This document shows positions 46,145 to 56,590 of a stretch of DNA of 64,000 nucleotides, piece by piece. The stretch is taken from contig RFVC01000009.1 of assembly GCA_009922595.1 (NCBI GenBank), positions 1 through 64,000 on the forward strand, in the 5' to 3' direction. The notes below the pieces were generated by a model. It saw nothing but the letters and a program-made list of their open reading frames with translations, had not been told where the DNA came from and made no database searches. Origin of the DNA: Gammaproteobacteria bacterium (GTDB taxonomy: Bacteria; Pseudomonadota; Gammaproteobacteria; Pseudomonadales; Pseudohongiellaceae). Every line of letters starts with the position of its first letter. The first letter of the stretch is position 1. The position numbers and the translations under genes are program-made.

Positions 46145-47344
46145 ATGGCCAAAACCATATCATCAGACTCAGTCGGAATCGTCACGCCGCAGCTCATTCA
46201 TTTTGATGAGCGGCTGGAGCTGCGCAGTGGACGCATAATTGAACAATACGACCTGATGGTGGAAACCTATGGCGAACTCAATGCAGATAAAAGCAATGCC
46301 ATTTTGATCTGCCATGCCTTGAGCGGCGACCATCATGCTGCCGGTTATCACGATGCAGACAATCAAAGGGAAAAGCCCGGCTGGTGGGATTGCTGTATTG
46401 GCCCGAGCAAACCCTTTGACACCAAAAAATTTTTTATAGTTTGCCTGAATAACCTTGGCGGCTGTGCCGGCAGTACTGGCCCATCATCCATTGATCCAAA
46501 AACCGGAAAACCCTTTGGTCCAGACTTTCCGATTATCACCGTACGTGACTGGGTAAAGAGCCAGGCTCGCCTTGCTGACAAACTTGGCATAGACAAATGG
46601 GCAGCTGTTATTGGCGGCAGTCTTGGTGGCATGCAGGTTATGCGCTGGGCAATTTCCTATCCGAATCGCCTGCGCCATGCTGTGATCATAGCGGCAGCCC
46701 CAAAACTGTCTGCCCAGAACATTGCATTCAACGAGGTCGCAAGACAGTCCATTACCAGCGACCCGGATTTTCATGAAGGTCGTTACTACGATTTTGATAC
46801 CTATCCAAAGCGCGGGCTTATGCTGGCCAGGATGGTTGGCCATATCAACTACCTTTCAGACCGAGCCATGCGGGACAAGTTCGGCAAAGATGCCATTGAA
46901 GGCAGCTTTGGCCGTGACCTGCGTTCGGGGAAACTGAATTTCAGTTACGACGTCGACTTTCAGGTCGAAAGCTACCTGAAGTACAAAGGAGAAACTTTTT
47001 CGAGCCAGTTTGATGCCAACACCTACCTACTTATTACCAAGACGCTGGACTACTTTGATCCTTCAGTGGACTACGACTTTGATCTCAGCAAAGCCTTTGT
47101 AGAAAGCCAGTGTAAATACCTGGTCATTTCCTTTAGCACTGATTGGCGCTTCCCGCCGGAACGCTCAAGGGAAATTGTCAATAACCTGCTCAAGGCAGAA
47201 AAGCAGGTGAGCTACCTCGAGATCGAGGCAGACCAAGGGCATGACGCCTTTCTGCTACCAATACCCCGCTACATTGAAGCGCTGAGATCTTATATGGACT
47301 GCGTGGCCGAGGAACTGGCTCCAGGAGCGGCTAATGCGAGCTGA
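46145..47344 (+). CDS. metX: Homoserine O-acyltransferase MetX
   Basis: A 399-residue alpha/beta hydrolase activating homoserine for methionine synthesis. Nucleophile Ser in [12 protein letters not shown], the [17 protein letters not shown] loop, and DQGHDAFL with the catalytic His. Whether the acyl donor is acetyl- or succinyl-CoA cannot be fixed from this reading. metW overlaps its 3' end by 11 bases. Confidence 0.95.
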   Translation: MAKTISSDSVGIVTPQLIHFDERLELRSGRIIEQYDLMVETYGELNADKSNAILICHALSGDHHAAGYHDADNQREKPGWWDCCIGPSKPFDTKKFFIVCLNNLGGCAGSTGPSSIDPKTGKPFGPDFPIITVRDWVKSQARLADKLGIDKWAAVIGGSLGGMQVMRWAISYPNRLRHAVIIAAAPKLSAQNIAFNEVARQSITSDPDFHEGRYYDFDTYPKRGLMLARMVGHINYLSDRAMRDKFGKDAIEGSFGRDLRSGKLNFSYDVDFQVESYLKYKGETFSSQFDANTYLLITKTLDYFDPSVDYDFDLSKAFVESQCKYLVISFSTDWRFPPERSREIVNNLLKAEKQVSYLEIEADQGHDAFLLPIPRYIEALRSYMDCVAEELAPGAANAS

Positions 47345-47924
47345 CCTAGAGATCATTCAGCAGTGGATAGAGCCTGGCAGCCGAGTGCTTGACCTCGGCT
47401 GCGGAGACGGAGCTTTCCTTGCGCACCTGAAAAAAGAAAAACAGGTACTGGACTGTGGTCTTGAGATTGATACCGAAAATATCAATCGCTGCCTGAGGGC
47501 GGGTGTCAATGTTGTTGAGCAGGACCTGAACAAGGGACTCTCAAACTTTGAATCGAACAGTTTTGATACCGTGCTACTCGCGCAGACCCTGCAGACAGTG
47601 GAAAGACCCGATATACTTGTTGAAGAAATGCTGCGAATCAGCAGAAACTGCATCATAACCTTTCCTAATTTTGCCCACTGGCGTCATCGCCTGAAGCTGC
47701 TGTCTATAGGCAATATGCCGCAATCAAGCTCATTGCCGTTTGAGTGGTATGACACGCCCAACATTCATCACTGTACTATCCGGGATTTTGACAACCTGTG
47801 CCGGGACAGGAAAATAAAGATTCTGCATCGCACCGTTGTCGATTTTAACCATCGTTCCAGCTTCTTAATGAACCTGCACCCGAACCTGTTTGGTATAAAT
47901 GCCATTTACCATTTCACGCGATAG
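47334..47924 (+). CDS. metW: Methionine biosynthesis protein MetW
   Basis: A 196-residue methyltransferase-fold protein: [46 protein letters not shown]. MetW is required with MetX for homoserine acylation in related bacteria. Overlapping start indicates coupling. Confidence 0.95.
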   Translation: MRADLEIIQQWIEPGSRVLDLGCGDGAFLAHLKKEKQVLDCGLEIDTENINRCLRAGVNVVEQDLNKGLSNFESNSFDTVLLAQTLQTVERPDILVEEMLRISRNCIITFPNFAHWRHRLKLLSIGNMPQSSSLPFEWYDTPNIHHCTIRDFDNLCRDRKIKILHRTVVDFNHRSSFLMNLHPNLFGINAIYHFTR

Positions 47925-47928
47925 CAAC

Positions 47929-48366
47929 ATGCCAGTGAATAAACAATTCCTTGTGTTCTCAATTGTTGTCTTTTTCATGGTATCAGCCCAGGCAGCTTCC
48001 GAGTCATTCGATGACTACATGGTGTATTATCAGGCAGTGAATAGTACTTTCCTGGATGCTGATATAGCCGAACAATACGGTATCATTCGCAGCGATCGCA
48101 GGGCTTTTCTTAACATCAGTATCGTCAAGCAAGACCAGGATGGCAGCGAGCCGGTGACAGCTGTTATCAGCGGCGGCAAACGTAATCTGCTTGGGCAGAC
48201 TAGCAATATCGAATTCAGGGAAATACAGGAAGGAAACGCTATCTACTACATTGGAGAGTTTGAATTTTCCAATGCCGAACGCGTTCGTTTTAACATCACA
48301 GTGCGGCCAGAAATGGCAGGCCCTTCCCATAAGATTTCCTGGGAAACCCAGATGTACAACAATTAA
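47929..48366 (+). CDS. DUF4426 exported protein
   Basis: A 145-residue protein with signal peptide MPVNKQFLVFSIVVFFMVSAQA and a DUF4426 beta-domain (VYYQAVNSTFLDADIAEQYGIIRSDRRAFLNISI). Start at 47929, five bases after metW; an upstream in-frame ATG inside metW is less likely. Commonly found next to metW-rdgB; function unknown. Confidence 0.88.
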   Translation: MPVNKQFLVFSIVVFFMVSAQAASESFDDYMVYYQAVNSTFLDADIAEQYGIIRSDRRAFLNISIVKQDQDGSEPVTAVISGGKRNLLGQTSNIEFREIQEGNAIYYIGEFEFSNAERVRFNITVRPEMAGPSHKISWETQMYNN

Positions 48367-48376
48367 AAGACAGCCT

Positions 48377-48988
48377 ATGAACGACCTGACCGAGATAGTC
48401 CTGGCCAGCAGCAACGAAGGCAAGCTGAGAGAGCTCCAGGATATCCTGGCCAGCCGTCAGATTACCCTCATCCCGCAAACAGAATTTGATGTTCCTGATG
48501 CTAAGGAAAACGGTAAAACCTTTGTCGAAAATGCTATAAAGAAAGCCCGGCATGCGAGCAAGCTGACAGGACTGCCTGCGTTGGCTGATGATTCGGGTCT
48601 CGTGGTAGATGCCCTTGATGGAGAGCCGGGTATATATTCCGCGCGCTACTCCGGTGAAAGCGGCGACAGGGATGAAGTTGATGCAGCCAACAATGCACTT
48701 CTGCTAGAGAACCTGGAGCAGGTGCCTGAAGCAGAGCGCACGGCCAGGTTCGTTTGCTGCATTGCCCTTTTCCGCTTCCCGAAAGATCCGATGCCGCTGA
48801 TCTGCCAGGGCAGCTGGGAAGGCCGAATTTTATTTTCTGAGTCAGGTGCAAATGGCTTTGGCTATGACCCGCTGTTTTATGTACCAGAATTTGACTGCGC
48901 TTCTGCTGAACTCGACCCGGACACCAAGAACAGTGTCAGCCACCGATCCCAGGCCCTCAAGCATTTATTGGCCAGCCTGCCCGAATGA
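48377..48988 (+). CDS. rdgB: XTP/dITP diphosphatase RdgB
   Basis: A 203-residue HAM1-family house-cleaning pyrophosphatase removing dITP/XTP. IVLASSNEGKLRELQ, ENAIKKARHASKLTGLPALADDSGLVVDAL, GANGFGYDPLFY and SHRSQAL are all present. The start follows the DUF4426 stop by 10 bases; the frame runs further upstream, but only within the neighbouring gene. Confidence 0.96.
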   Translation: MNDLTEIVLASSNEGKLRELQDILASRQITLIPQTEFDVPDAKENGKTFVENAIKKARHASKLTGLPALADDSGLVVDALDGEPGIYSARYSGESGDRDEVDAANNALLLENLEQVPEAERTARFVCCIALFRFPKDPMPLICQGSWEGRILFSESGANGFGYDPLFYVPEFDCASAELDPDTKNSVSHRSQALKHLLASLPE

Positions 48989-50235
48989 GCGAGCTGGTCC
49001 TGCCGCCGCTGGGACTCTATATCCATATTCCCTGGTGCCTGAAAAAGTGCCCCTACTGCGACTTCAATTCACATGCCTTCAAAGGTGAACTGCCGGAACA
49101 CGATTATTGCGACCAGCTGATTGAAGACCTCAAGCAGGATCTAAAGTACGTCCAGGGACGGAAGCTTTCTTCGATCTTTATAGGCGGGGGCACTCCAAGC
49201 CTTTTCAGGCCTGACAGCATAGGCAAGATCCTTCACAACATTAACAGCGAGATTCCTTTTGACCGCCAGGTTGAAATTACGCTGGAAGCCAATCCGGGTA
49301 CGTTTGAAACCAGAAAGTTTTCCTGCTTTCGTGAAGTAGGCGTTAATAGGTTATCTATTGGCATCCAGAGTTTTAATCCACGATTCCTGTCGGCCTTAGG
49401 CAGAGTCCATGGCGAAAAAGAAGCCCGCGATGCCGCAGCAAATGCGGTTAACGCTGGATTTGATAATTTCAACCTGGACCTGATGTTTGGTTTACCAGGG
49501 CAATCGCAGGAGCAGGCCATGAACGATCTGGAAACGGCCCTGGCTTCTAATCCTCCTCATATTTCCTGGTACCAGCTTACTGTTGAGCCCAACACTGTTT
49601 TTTATAGTAAACCGCCAGTCTTACCCGAAGATGATGCGATAGCCGACATACAGGAAGCTGGAATAGCATTGCTGAATTCTCATGGGATTGAGCGTTACGA
49701 AGTGTCGGCCTACAGTAAGACCGGTCAACATTCCTCACATAATTTGAATTACTGGCAGTTTGGTGACTACCTTGGTATCGGCGCGGGCGCCCATGGCAAA
49801 ATAACGCTGCCTGAAGAAAATACTATTATGCGAACACGCAAAACTAGGCAACCCTCGGCTTACCTTGCTACACAGAACAGCTTCACCGTCAAAAATTCTC
49901 CTATCAGACAAGACGACCTCCCCCTTGAGTTTCTCATGAATGCTTTGCGCCTGATCAACGGCTGCAAGGAAGCACTTTTTGAGGCGCGTACGGGAATTCC
50001 TGTTCAAAGGGTGGAGAAGCAGCTTGCCGAGTTAAGACAGCGTAGTTTGTTGCAAAAGGATAAGCTGGCAGCCACTCCCAAGGGCTTTCTTTTCCTGGAC
50101 AGCATTCTAGAACGTTTTCTCTCTCGAAGTAGAGAGAAGCCAGGTCGAATTGCTGTACACGCAGATTTATGCTCGCAGCAAATCTGCGAGAGCATTGAAT
50201 CCGTCAAGACGCTTTTTGATTCCCACTCAGGCTAG
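48985..50235 (+). CDS. hemW: Heme chaperone HemW (radical SAM)
   Basis: A 416-residue protein. HIPWCLKKCPYCDFNSH holds the CxxxCxxC 4Fe-4S cluster motif with the extra downstream context that distinguishes HemW from true coproporphyrinogen oxidase HemN. GGGTPS, RLSIGIQSF and FGLPGQS follow. It delivers heme rather than making it. ATGA overlap with rdgB. Confidence 0.95.
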   Translation: MSELVLPPLGLYIHIPWCLKKCPYCDFNSHAFKGELPEHDYCDQLIEDLKQDLKYVQGRKLSSIFIGGGTPSLFRPDSIGKILHNINSEIPFDRQVEITLEANPGTFETRKFSCFREVGVNRLSIGIQSFNPRFLSALGRVHGEKEARDAAANAVNAGFDNFNLDLMFGLPGQSQEQAMNDLETALASNPPHISWYQLTVEPNTVFYSKPPVLPEDDAIADIQEAGIALLNSHGIERYEVSAYSKTGQHSSHNLNYWQFGDYLGIGAGAHGKITLPEENTIMRTRKTRQPSAYLATQNSFTVKNSPIRQDDLPLEFLMNALRLINGCKEALFEARTGIPVQRVEKQLAELRQRSLLQKDKLAATPKGFLFLDSILERFLSRSREKPGRIAVHADLCSQQICESIESVKTLFDSHSG

Positions 50236-50342
50236 GATGCTGGAAACAGCCTAGCTGCTGTCAGCGGTTCTTGTAGCGGACATTTCTTTACGGGAAGTTT
50301 GGTTTGTGTTGTGCCCAGGCATGCCAGATAATCCCTGCCACC

Positions 50343-51155
50343 ATGCAGAACACACTATTCTTTTTCGCTTCCAAGATTATATGGGCACTTATTTCTCCAG
50401 GGTCATTACTGTTCCTGATTCTATTGTCTGGCATTGTACTGTTATTCCTGGGCAAACTGAGTGCGGCGAAGATAATTCTGGGTGTCGGAGGAATAATGAT
50501 GGCCCTGGTGGCCTTCCTTCCTCTTGGTACGTGGCTAGTGACGCCCCTGGAAACCCGCTTCCCCACCAACCCCGAATTACCCTCACGTATTCACGGCATT
50601 ATTCTGCTTGGCGGCACTGTTGATCCGGTCACCTCCTATATCTGGGACCAGCCGCAATTCGGAAGCTCGGCTGAGCGTTATCATGCCTTTATACAACTCG
50701 CACGAGAGCACCGTCGCGCAAAACTAGTCTTTACCGGCGGAGCAGGCAGTCTACTGGACCAGGAATACAAAGAAGCAGATATTGCCCGTTATTTCCTCCA
50801 CAATATGGGCATAAGCGAAAACCGCCTGGAGTTCGAGAGAGATTCCCGCAACACCTATGAAAATGCCGTCAACAGCAAGGCTCTCGTTGCGCCGCAGCCC
50901 GATGAAAACTGGATTCTTATCACCTCGGCTGGCCATATGCCGCGCTCCGTGGGTATTTTCTGCCAGCTGGGCTGGCCAGTTATACCCTGGCCTGTTGATC
51001 ATCAATCTGAACCTGGATTCCAGACCAGGTTAACGTTTGAACTAGCCGGAAACCTGTCCTCCCTTAATCAACATTCACGTGAGTGGATTGGCCTGTTTGC
51101 TTACTTTATTACGGGGAAAACGGGATCTCTGCTGCCCGGTGGCTGCAGGTCGTAA
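50343..51155 (+). CDS. DUF218 (ElyC/SanA/YdcF-like) membrane protein
   Basis: About 270 residues: two N-terminal membrane helices, then a DUF218 domain (IILLGGTVDP, FTGGAGSLLDQEYKEADIA, DSRNTYENAVNSK, WILITSAGHMPRSVGIF). Homologues act in envelope glycan metabolism. ATG 50343 gives the usual N-terminus. A TTG at 50304 with GGGAAG upstream would add 13 residues and cannot be excluded. Confidence 0.85.
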   Translation: MQNTLFFFASKIIWALISPGSLLFLILLSGIVLLFLGKLSAAKIILGVGGIMMALVAFLPLGTWLVTPLETRFPTNPELPSRIHGIILLGGTVDPVTSYIWDQPQFGSSAERYHAFIQLAREHRRAKLVFTGGAGSLLDQEYKEADIARYFLHNMGISENRLEFERDSRNTYENAVNSKALVAPQPDENWILITSAGHMPRSVGIFCQLGWPVIPWPVDHQSEPGFQTRLTFELAGNLSSLNQHSREWIGLFAYFITGKTGSLLPGGCRS

Positions 51156-51167
51156 CTGGAGGCGCCC

Positions 51168-51605
51168 TTGTCTATCTGGAAAAAACCCATTTCAGTCGAA
51201 ATTCTCAATGGCCTTATGAAAGACACCCTGTGTGAACACGTGGGTTTGGAGATAACAGCACTAGGCGACGATTTTCTTGAAGGTACCCTGCCGGTCGATA
51301 CCAGAACGCAGCAGCACATGGGCATTATTCATGGCGGCGCTTCTGTAGTGCTGGCAGAAACGCTTGGCAGCGCAGCGGCTAATTTTTGCAGCGAACCGGG
51401 CACACATATTGTCGGCCTGGATATCAATGCCAATCATGTCAGGCCGGGCAAGCCGCCACTGGTCACCGGTGTTGCCAGGCCTGTACATATAGGCAAGAGC
51501 ACAGTAGTAGTGGAAATCAATATAACCGATTCAGATAACAAGCTGGTTTGTGTCTCAAGGCTCACTGCGGCCGTACTGCAAGACAGTTTGAACGATAGGG
51601 ATTAA
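51168..51605 (+). CDS. Hotdog-fold thioesterase (PaaI/EntH-like)
   Basis: A 145-residue protein with the acyl-CoA thioesterase core QQHMGIIHGGASVVLAETLGSAAAN (Glu as catalytic base) and HVRPGKPPLVTGVARPVHIGKSTVV. TTG start with GGAGG upstream. Likely hydrolyses aryl- or acyl-CoA. Two bases before the phhB start. Confidence 0.88.
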   Translation: MSIWKKPISVEILNGLMKDTLCEHVGLEITALGDDFLEGTLPVDTRTQQHMGIIHGGASVVLAETLGSAAANFCSEPGTHIVGLDINANHVRPGKPPLVTGVARPVHIGKSTVVVEINITDSDNKLVCVSRLTAAVLQDSLNDRD

Positions 51606-51607
51606 TT

Positions 51608-51958
51608 ATGCATACCTTGGCCGATGAAAAAGTCATCCTGAGCAAAAAGGGTGGCCCTGCCATTTCGAAAGAAGAAATAGAGTCGTTGCTATCGCAAATC
51701 AGGGGCTGGACCCTTCTCAATGAAGACTGCGACAAACTGACCAAGGCCTACTCACTGCCTGACTATGAAACGGCAGTGGCATTGACTAGGAAAATTGCTG
51801 CCATTGCCCAACAGGTCAATCATCATCCCGTCATTGTCCTGGAATGGGGGAAAGTGACCGTGACATGGTGGACCCATGTCATAGGCGGTCTGCACAAGAA
51901 TGATTTCATTCTTGCTGCCAAGTGCGATCGCGTGGCAATGCTGGTCACGGCACCCTAG
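51608..51958 (+). CDS. phhB: Pterin-4a-carbinolamine dehydratase
   Basis: A 116-residue protein with the diagnostic QVNHHPVIVLEWGKVTVTWWTHVIGGLHKNDFILAAKCD stretch in outline (His pair plus later His). It recycles the pterin cofactor of aromatic amino-acid hydroxylases; no phenylalanine hydroxylase gene is nearby. Confidence 0.92.
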   Translation: MHTLADEKVILSKKGGPAISKEEIESLLSQIRGWTLLNEDCDKLTKAYSLPDYETAVALTRKIAAIAQQVNHHPVIVLEWGKVTVTWWTHVIGGLHKNDFILAAKCDRVAMLVTAP

Positions 51959-52100
51959 CCACAAGATTATGATGTTATGAGCAGACTGAGTGGCAGGTTT
52001 TCTTTTGTGCGAGCTTTGGCATTTTTAGACTAAACCCTTTTATCTTTGATTTTTTATCCTTAATCTTGATTTAAGATTTCTATAATCCGACATCAACTCC

Positions 52101-53240
52101 ATGTCTTTAAAGTTTAATGACCTTTTTAATCATCTCCTGAGCCAGCATTCTGTCAGCTCCACCAACTCCCTTATTGACCAGAGCAACATGGGGGTAATCA
52201 ATCTGCTGGCCGACACATTCTCAAGACTGGGCTTTAGTTGCGAGATCGTGCCTGTCGCCGGCGCACATGAAAAAGCCAATCTCATCGCGACTATCGGCCG
52301 TGGCCCAGGGGGGCTCGTGCTGAGCGGCCATACTGACACTGTCCCGTTTGATGAATCACTCTGGAATACAAACCCTCTGGGGATGACAGAAAAAGACAAT
52401 CGCTTGTACGGCCTGGGTGCAACAGACATGAAGGGTTTCTTTGCCGTCGTCCACGAAGCCGTTCAGGATTTTCTTGATGCTGACTTTAGACAGCCACTAA
52501 TTATCCTGGCTACCGCTGACGAGGAAAGTTCGATGTCAGGTGCGCGCACCCTGGCAAATCTCGGCAAACCGAAAGCCAGGGCAGCGGTCATTGGTGAGCC
52601 CACCAGTCTGCGACCAATTCACATGCACAAGGGCATCATGATGGAATCCATACATGTGCAGGGTCAGAGTGGCCACTCTTCGAATCCTACGCTTGGCAAG
52701 AATGCATTGGAGGCGATGCATGATGTGATCGGTGCACTGATGCGCTTTCGTCAGGAACTGCAGTTGGAATATCAGAACCCTCACTTCATTATTGATGTTC
52801 CAACTATCAATCTTGGAGTCATACATGGCGGTGACAATCCCAACCGTATCTGCGGCCACTGTGACCTTGAATTTGATGTGAGGCTACTGCCCGGCATGGC
52901 AGGTGATGCCGTGCGCGAAAGTATAGAGGCGCTGATTGCACCCATTGCCAGCAAGCACCATACTGACATTAAGCTGACACGGCTGATCGAGGGTGTAGAG
53001 CCATTTGATAACCGTGATACCGAGTTGGTGAAAATGGCAGAATTGCTTACCGGTCACAGCCCGGAGAGCGCAGCCTTCGGTACCGAGGGTCCTTTCCTGC
53101 AGCAGCTAGGTATGGACACCATCATCCTGGGACCAGGATGTATTGACCAGGCCCACCAGCCAGATGAATACATGGAGCTCTCGCAGGTGAAACCCTGTAT
53201 CAATATCCTGCAACAACTGATCAGAAACTACTGTTTATAA
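52101..53240 (+). CDS. argE: Acetylornithine deacetylase
   Basis: A 379-residue M20 metallohydrolase making ornithine. LSGHTDTVPFD, GLGATDMKGFFA, TADEESSMSGA and GPGCIDQAHQPDEYM carry the metal-binding and catalytic residues. Followed by argA. Confidence 0.95.
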   Translation: MSLKFNDLFNHLLSQHSVSSTNSLIDQSNMGVINLLADTFSRLGFSCEIVPVAGAHEKANLIATIGRGPGGLVLSGHTDTVPFDESLWNTNPLGMTEKDNRLYGLGATDMKGFFAVVHEAVQDFLDADFRQPLIILATADEESSMSGARTLANLGKPKARAAVIGEPTSLRPIHMHKGIMMESIHVQGQSGHSSNPTLGKNALEAMHDVIGALMRFRQELQLEYQNPHFIIDVPTINLGVIHGGDNPNRICGHCDLEFDVRLLPGMAGDAVRESIEALIAPIASKHHTDIKLTRLIEGVEPFDNRDTELVKMAELLTGHSPESAAFGTEGPFLQQLGMDTIILGPGCIDQAHQPDEYMELSQVKPCINILQQLIRNYCL

Positions 53241-53274
53241 AGCCGGTGTTGCAGACACCAAAAGTCACAAGATC

Positions 53275-53294
53275 GAAAATTCCTTAGAATTTTC
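53275..53294. promoter_or_regulatory. Inverted repeat upstream of argA
   Basis: GAAAATTC-CTTA-GAATTTTC, perfect 8-bp arms about 50 bases before the argA ATG. It resembles, but does not match, an ArgR box. A -10-like TACAAT follows nearby. Confidence 0.4.
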
Positions 53295-53345
53295 AGTCAT
53301 TTCCGTTACAATACCCGCCCTTTTTGCCCACCTGGGCCAATAATT

Positions 53346-54689
53346 ATGATCAGCAATGCCAAGGATACTGTTAAGCTATTTCGGCAGGCTTTACCATATA
53401 TCAACGCCTACCGCGGCAAGATGTTCGTCATCCTGTTGCCTGGTGAAGCAATTGCCCATGAGAATTTTCCGAACATTGCGCATGACATTACCCTGCTGAA
53501 CAGTCTTGGGGTCAAGCTGGTGCTTGTGCATGGTGCGCGCCCACAGATTGATGCCGCTTTAAAATCTGCGGGGCTGAAGGATGAGAAACATGCTGACATG
53601 CAGGGCGATCTGCATCATCAGTTACGCGTCACCGATACCGACAGCCTGGAAGAAATCAAGAAAGTCGTGGGCAACCTCCGCATCAATATCGAGGCCAAGT
53701 TCTCCGCCGGTCTGCCCAACTCTCCCATGCATGGTGCGGACATCAGCACGGTAAGCGGCAACTACATCATTGCCAAGCCGTATGGAGTTCACAACGGGGT
53801 CGACTATTGCCATACGGGCGAAGTCAGGAAAGTCGACCACGTGGAAATCGCGCGTCAGCTGGACGCGGGTAAAACCGTACTGCTATCCAACCTGGGCTAT
53901 TCTTCAACAGGGGAAATCTTCAACCTCACAGTCGAGGACGTTGCCATTAGCAGCGCTATTGCCCTGACCGCCGACAAGCTGCTAATTTATTCCGCCGAGT
54001 CGGGCATCCTTGATGATGATGGTTCGCCCATCAGCCAGCTCAATGCCGAGGAAGCGAAAGCCTTAATCCAAAAAAAAATCGAAAACAATGGCAAGGACAT
54101 GCAGCTGCTCAACCTGGAGCTGGCCACCAAGACCTGCCAGGCAGGAGTGAAAAGAGCACAGGTCATTTCTTACCAGGAAGACGGCGCCCTGCTTACTGAG
54201 CTCTTCACTCGAGACGGCACCGGTACTCTTATTACACAGGAAGAATATGAGAGTGTGCGTCTAGCCTGCTTTGAAGATGTCAGGGGTATACTGGAATTAA
54301 TTCAACCGCTGGAAGAAGAAGGTGCCCTAGTGGCTAGATCCCGTGAGTTGATCGAGAATGAAATTGAGCGTTTCATGGTTATAGAACGTGAAGGCATGAT
54401 CATCGCCTGCGCAGCATTGTATCCCCAGGAGGACGGCAGCGCAGAATTAGCCTGTGTTGCCACCCATCCGGATTACCGTAAACAGAATCGCGGTGGCCTG
54501 ATCCTAGATTTTGTTGAAAAGCATGCCAGGAAGTCCGGCCTATCTTCCCTGTTTGTTCTTACTACGAAGACGCCGCACTGGTTTCTTGAAAGGGGCTTCG
54601 GGGAAAGCGATTTAGCCTCACTGCCAGAATCCAAACAGTCACTCTATAACTACCAGCGTAATTCAAAGATTTTCAGTAAAACACTATAA
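53346..54689 (+). CDS. argA: N-acetylglutamate synthase
   Basis: A 447-residue protein: N-terminal amino-acid-kinase-like domain (FVILLPGEAIAHENF, LVLVHGARPQID) and C-terminal GNAT domain (AELACVATHPDYRKQNRGG). First, feedback-controlled step of arginine synthesis. The classical two-domain ArgA. Confidence 0.96.
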   Translation: MISNAKDTVKLFRQALPYINAYRGKMFVILLPGEAIAHENFPNIAHDITLLNSLGVKLVLVHGARPQIDAALKSAGLKDEKHADMQGDLHHQLRVTDTDSLEEIKKVVGNLRINIEAKFSAGLPNSPMHGADISTVSGNYIIAKPYGVHNGVDYCHTGEVRKVDHVEIARQLDAGKTVLLSNLGYSSTGEIFNLTVEDVAISSAIALTADKLLIYSAESGILDDDGSPISQLNAEEAKALIQKKIENNGKDMQLLNLELATKTCQAGVKRAQVISYQEDGALLTELFTRDGTGTLITQEEYESVRLACFEDVRGILELIQPLEEEGALVARSRELIENEIERFMVIEREGMIIACAALYPQEDGSAELACVATHPDYRKQNRGGLILDFVEKHARKSGLSSLFVLTTKTPHWFLERGFGESDLASLPESKQSLYNYQRNSKIFSKTL

Positions 54690-54719
54690 GAAAATTTTAG
54701 AAAACCAACAGGGTCCAAC

Positions 54720-56508
54720 ATGCCACAGTACAGATCCCATACTTCGACGAAAGGCCGCAACATGGCAGGTGCCCGCGCGCTCTGGCGCGCCACCGGCATG
54801 AAGAACGATGATTTCAGCAAGCCCATCATTGCCGTCTCAAATTCCTTTACCCAGTTCGTTCCCGGGCACGTGCACCTGAAGGACCTAGGTCAACTGGTAG
54901 CGCGAGAAATTGAAAACTATGGGTCACGACGGCATGCTCTATTCCCTGCCGTCTCGTGAAATCATTGCCGACTCGGTGGAGTACATGGTCAACGCCCACT
55001 GTGCCGATGCGCTGGTTTGCATCTCCAACTGTGACAAGATCACCCCAGGTATGCTCATGGCCGCAATGCGCCTAAACATTCCTACCATCTTTGTGTCTGG
55101 TGGCCCCATGGAAGCCGGCAAAACCAAACTGGCCGACCAAGTCATCAAGCTTGACCTCGTGGATGCCATGGTCGCAGCCGCCGATGACTCTAAGACCGAC
55201 GAAGAAGTAGACGAATATGAACGTTCCGCCTGTCCGACCTGTGGTTCATGCTCTGGCATGTTCACAGCCAACTCCATGAACTGCCTGACTGAGGCGCTGG
55301 GGCTGTCTCTGCCCGGTAACGGCTCCACCCTAGCCACTCATGCCGACAGGAAAAACCTCTTCCTCGAAGCCGGCCGCCGAATCGTTGACCTAGCCAAGCG
55401 TTACTATGAAAACGAAGACGACTCGGTTCTGCCGCGCAGCATTGCCAACTTCAAGGCTTTTGAAAATGCCATGACTCTCGACATTGCCATGGGCGGTTCC
55501 ACCAACACCATACTACACCTGCTCGCTGCTGCTCTGGAGGGCGAAGTAAATTTCGACCTCAAGGACATCGACCGCCTGTCAAGAAAAGTACCGCATCTGT
55601 GCAAAGTTGCGCCAAGCACCCCGCAATACCACATGGAAGATGTCCACCGTGCCGGTGGCATCATGGGTATCCTGGGCTCACTGGACCGCGCCGGGCTGAT
55701 TCACTCAGACCTGCCCATGGTGCACAGTGCGAGCGTCAGTGAGGCACTGGAAAAATATGACATCAAGCGCAATGTCTCCGACGAGGTAAAACAGTTTTAC
55801 AAGGCCGGTCCTGCAGGCATACCAACGCAAACCGCGTTTAGCCAGGACACCCGGTGGGAAAGCCTAGACGATGACCGCGAAAACGGCTGTATCCGGAATA
55901 TTGAAAATGCCTATTCAAAGGAAGGGGGCCTTGCCGTGTTGTTTGGCAATATTGCTGAGAATGGCGCAATTGTAAAAACCGCAGGCGTGGATGAAAGCAT
56001 CTGGACCTTCTCCGGTCCGGCCCGCGTTTTTGAAAGCCAGGACAGTGCCGTGAAAGCCATTCTTGCCGATGAAATAAACGAAGGCGACGTCGTGGTCATT
56101 CGCTACGAGGGCCCCCGCGGCGGGCCCGGCATGCAGGAAATGCTATACCCAACCAGCTACCTGAAATCAAAAGGGCTCGGTAAGGCCTGCGCCCTGCTTA
56201 CCGATGGTCGTTTTTCCGGCGGCACTTCCGGCCTTTCCATCGGCCATGTCTCTCCGGAAGCCGCAGAAGGCGGCGCCATCGCGCTGATCGAAGAAGGTGA
56301 CACCATCGAGATCGACATCCCGAACCGCAACATAAACCTGGCTATCAGTCATGAAGATCTTCAGGCGCGTCGCGATGTCATGGATGCCAAAGGTAATGAT
56401 GCCTGGAGGCCTGTTGAGGTCCGTGCCCGCAAGGTCAGCACGGCACTAAAAGCCTACGCCAAACTGACTACCAGCGCGGACAAGGGTGCGATAAGGAAGG
56501 TGGACTGA
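54720..56508 (+). pseudogene. ilvD: Dihydroxy-acid dehydratase, interrupted by a short deletion
   Basis: The N-terminal part (79 codons, first ~68 in register) reads as IlvD to VAREIEN; the rest resumes in another frame at [19 protein letters not shown]. Compared with E. coli IlvD from memory, about 53 bases are missing between them, removing the GGVAKEFNTIAVDDGIA segment, including the Mg-binding DDG. The remaining ~530 residues are otherwise intact (SNCDKITPG and [11 protein letters not shown] Fe-S cysteines, [17 protein letters not shown]). With the segment restored it would be ~613 residues, the family norm. Either a recent inactivating deletion or an assembly error. Confidence 0.85.
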
Positions 56509-56547
56509 TGCAGGTCTCTCAGAGAAGTCTTTTTCTATTAAAAAAAA

Positions 56548-56574
56548 AGAGCATGCCAAGCATGCTCTTTTTTT
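56548..56574. terminator. Bidirectional terminator between ilvD and the PQQ gene
   Basis: AGAGCATG (56548-56555), loop CCAAG, CATGCTCT (56561-56568), flanked by A-run on the left and T-run on the right. It can stop transcription from both convergent genes. Confidence 0.88.
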
Positions 56575-56590
56575 GTGTAGAAGAAATATC

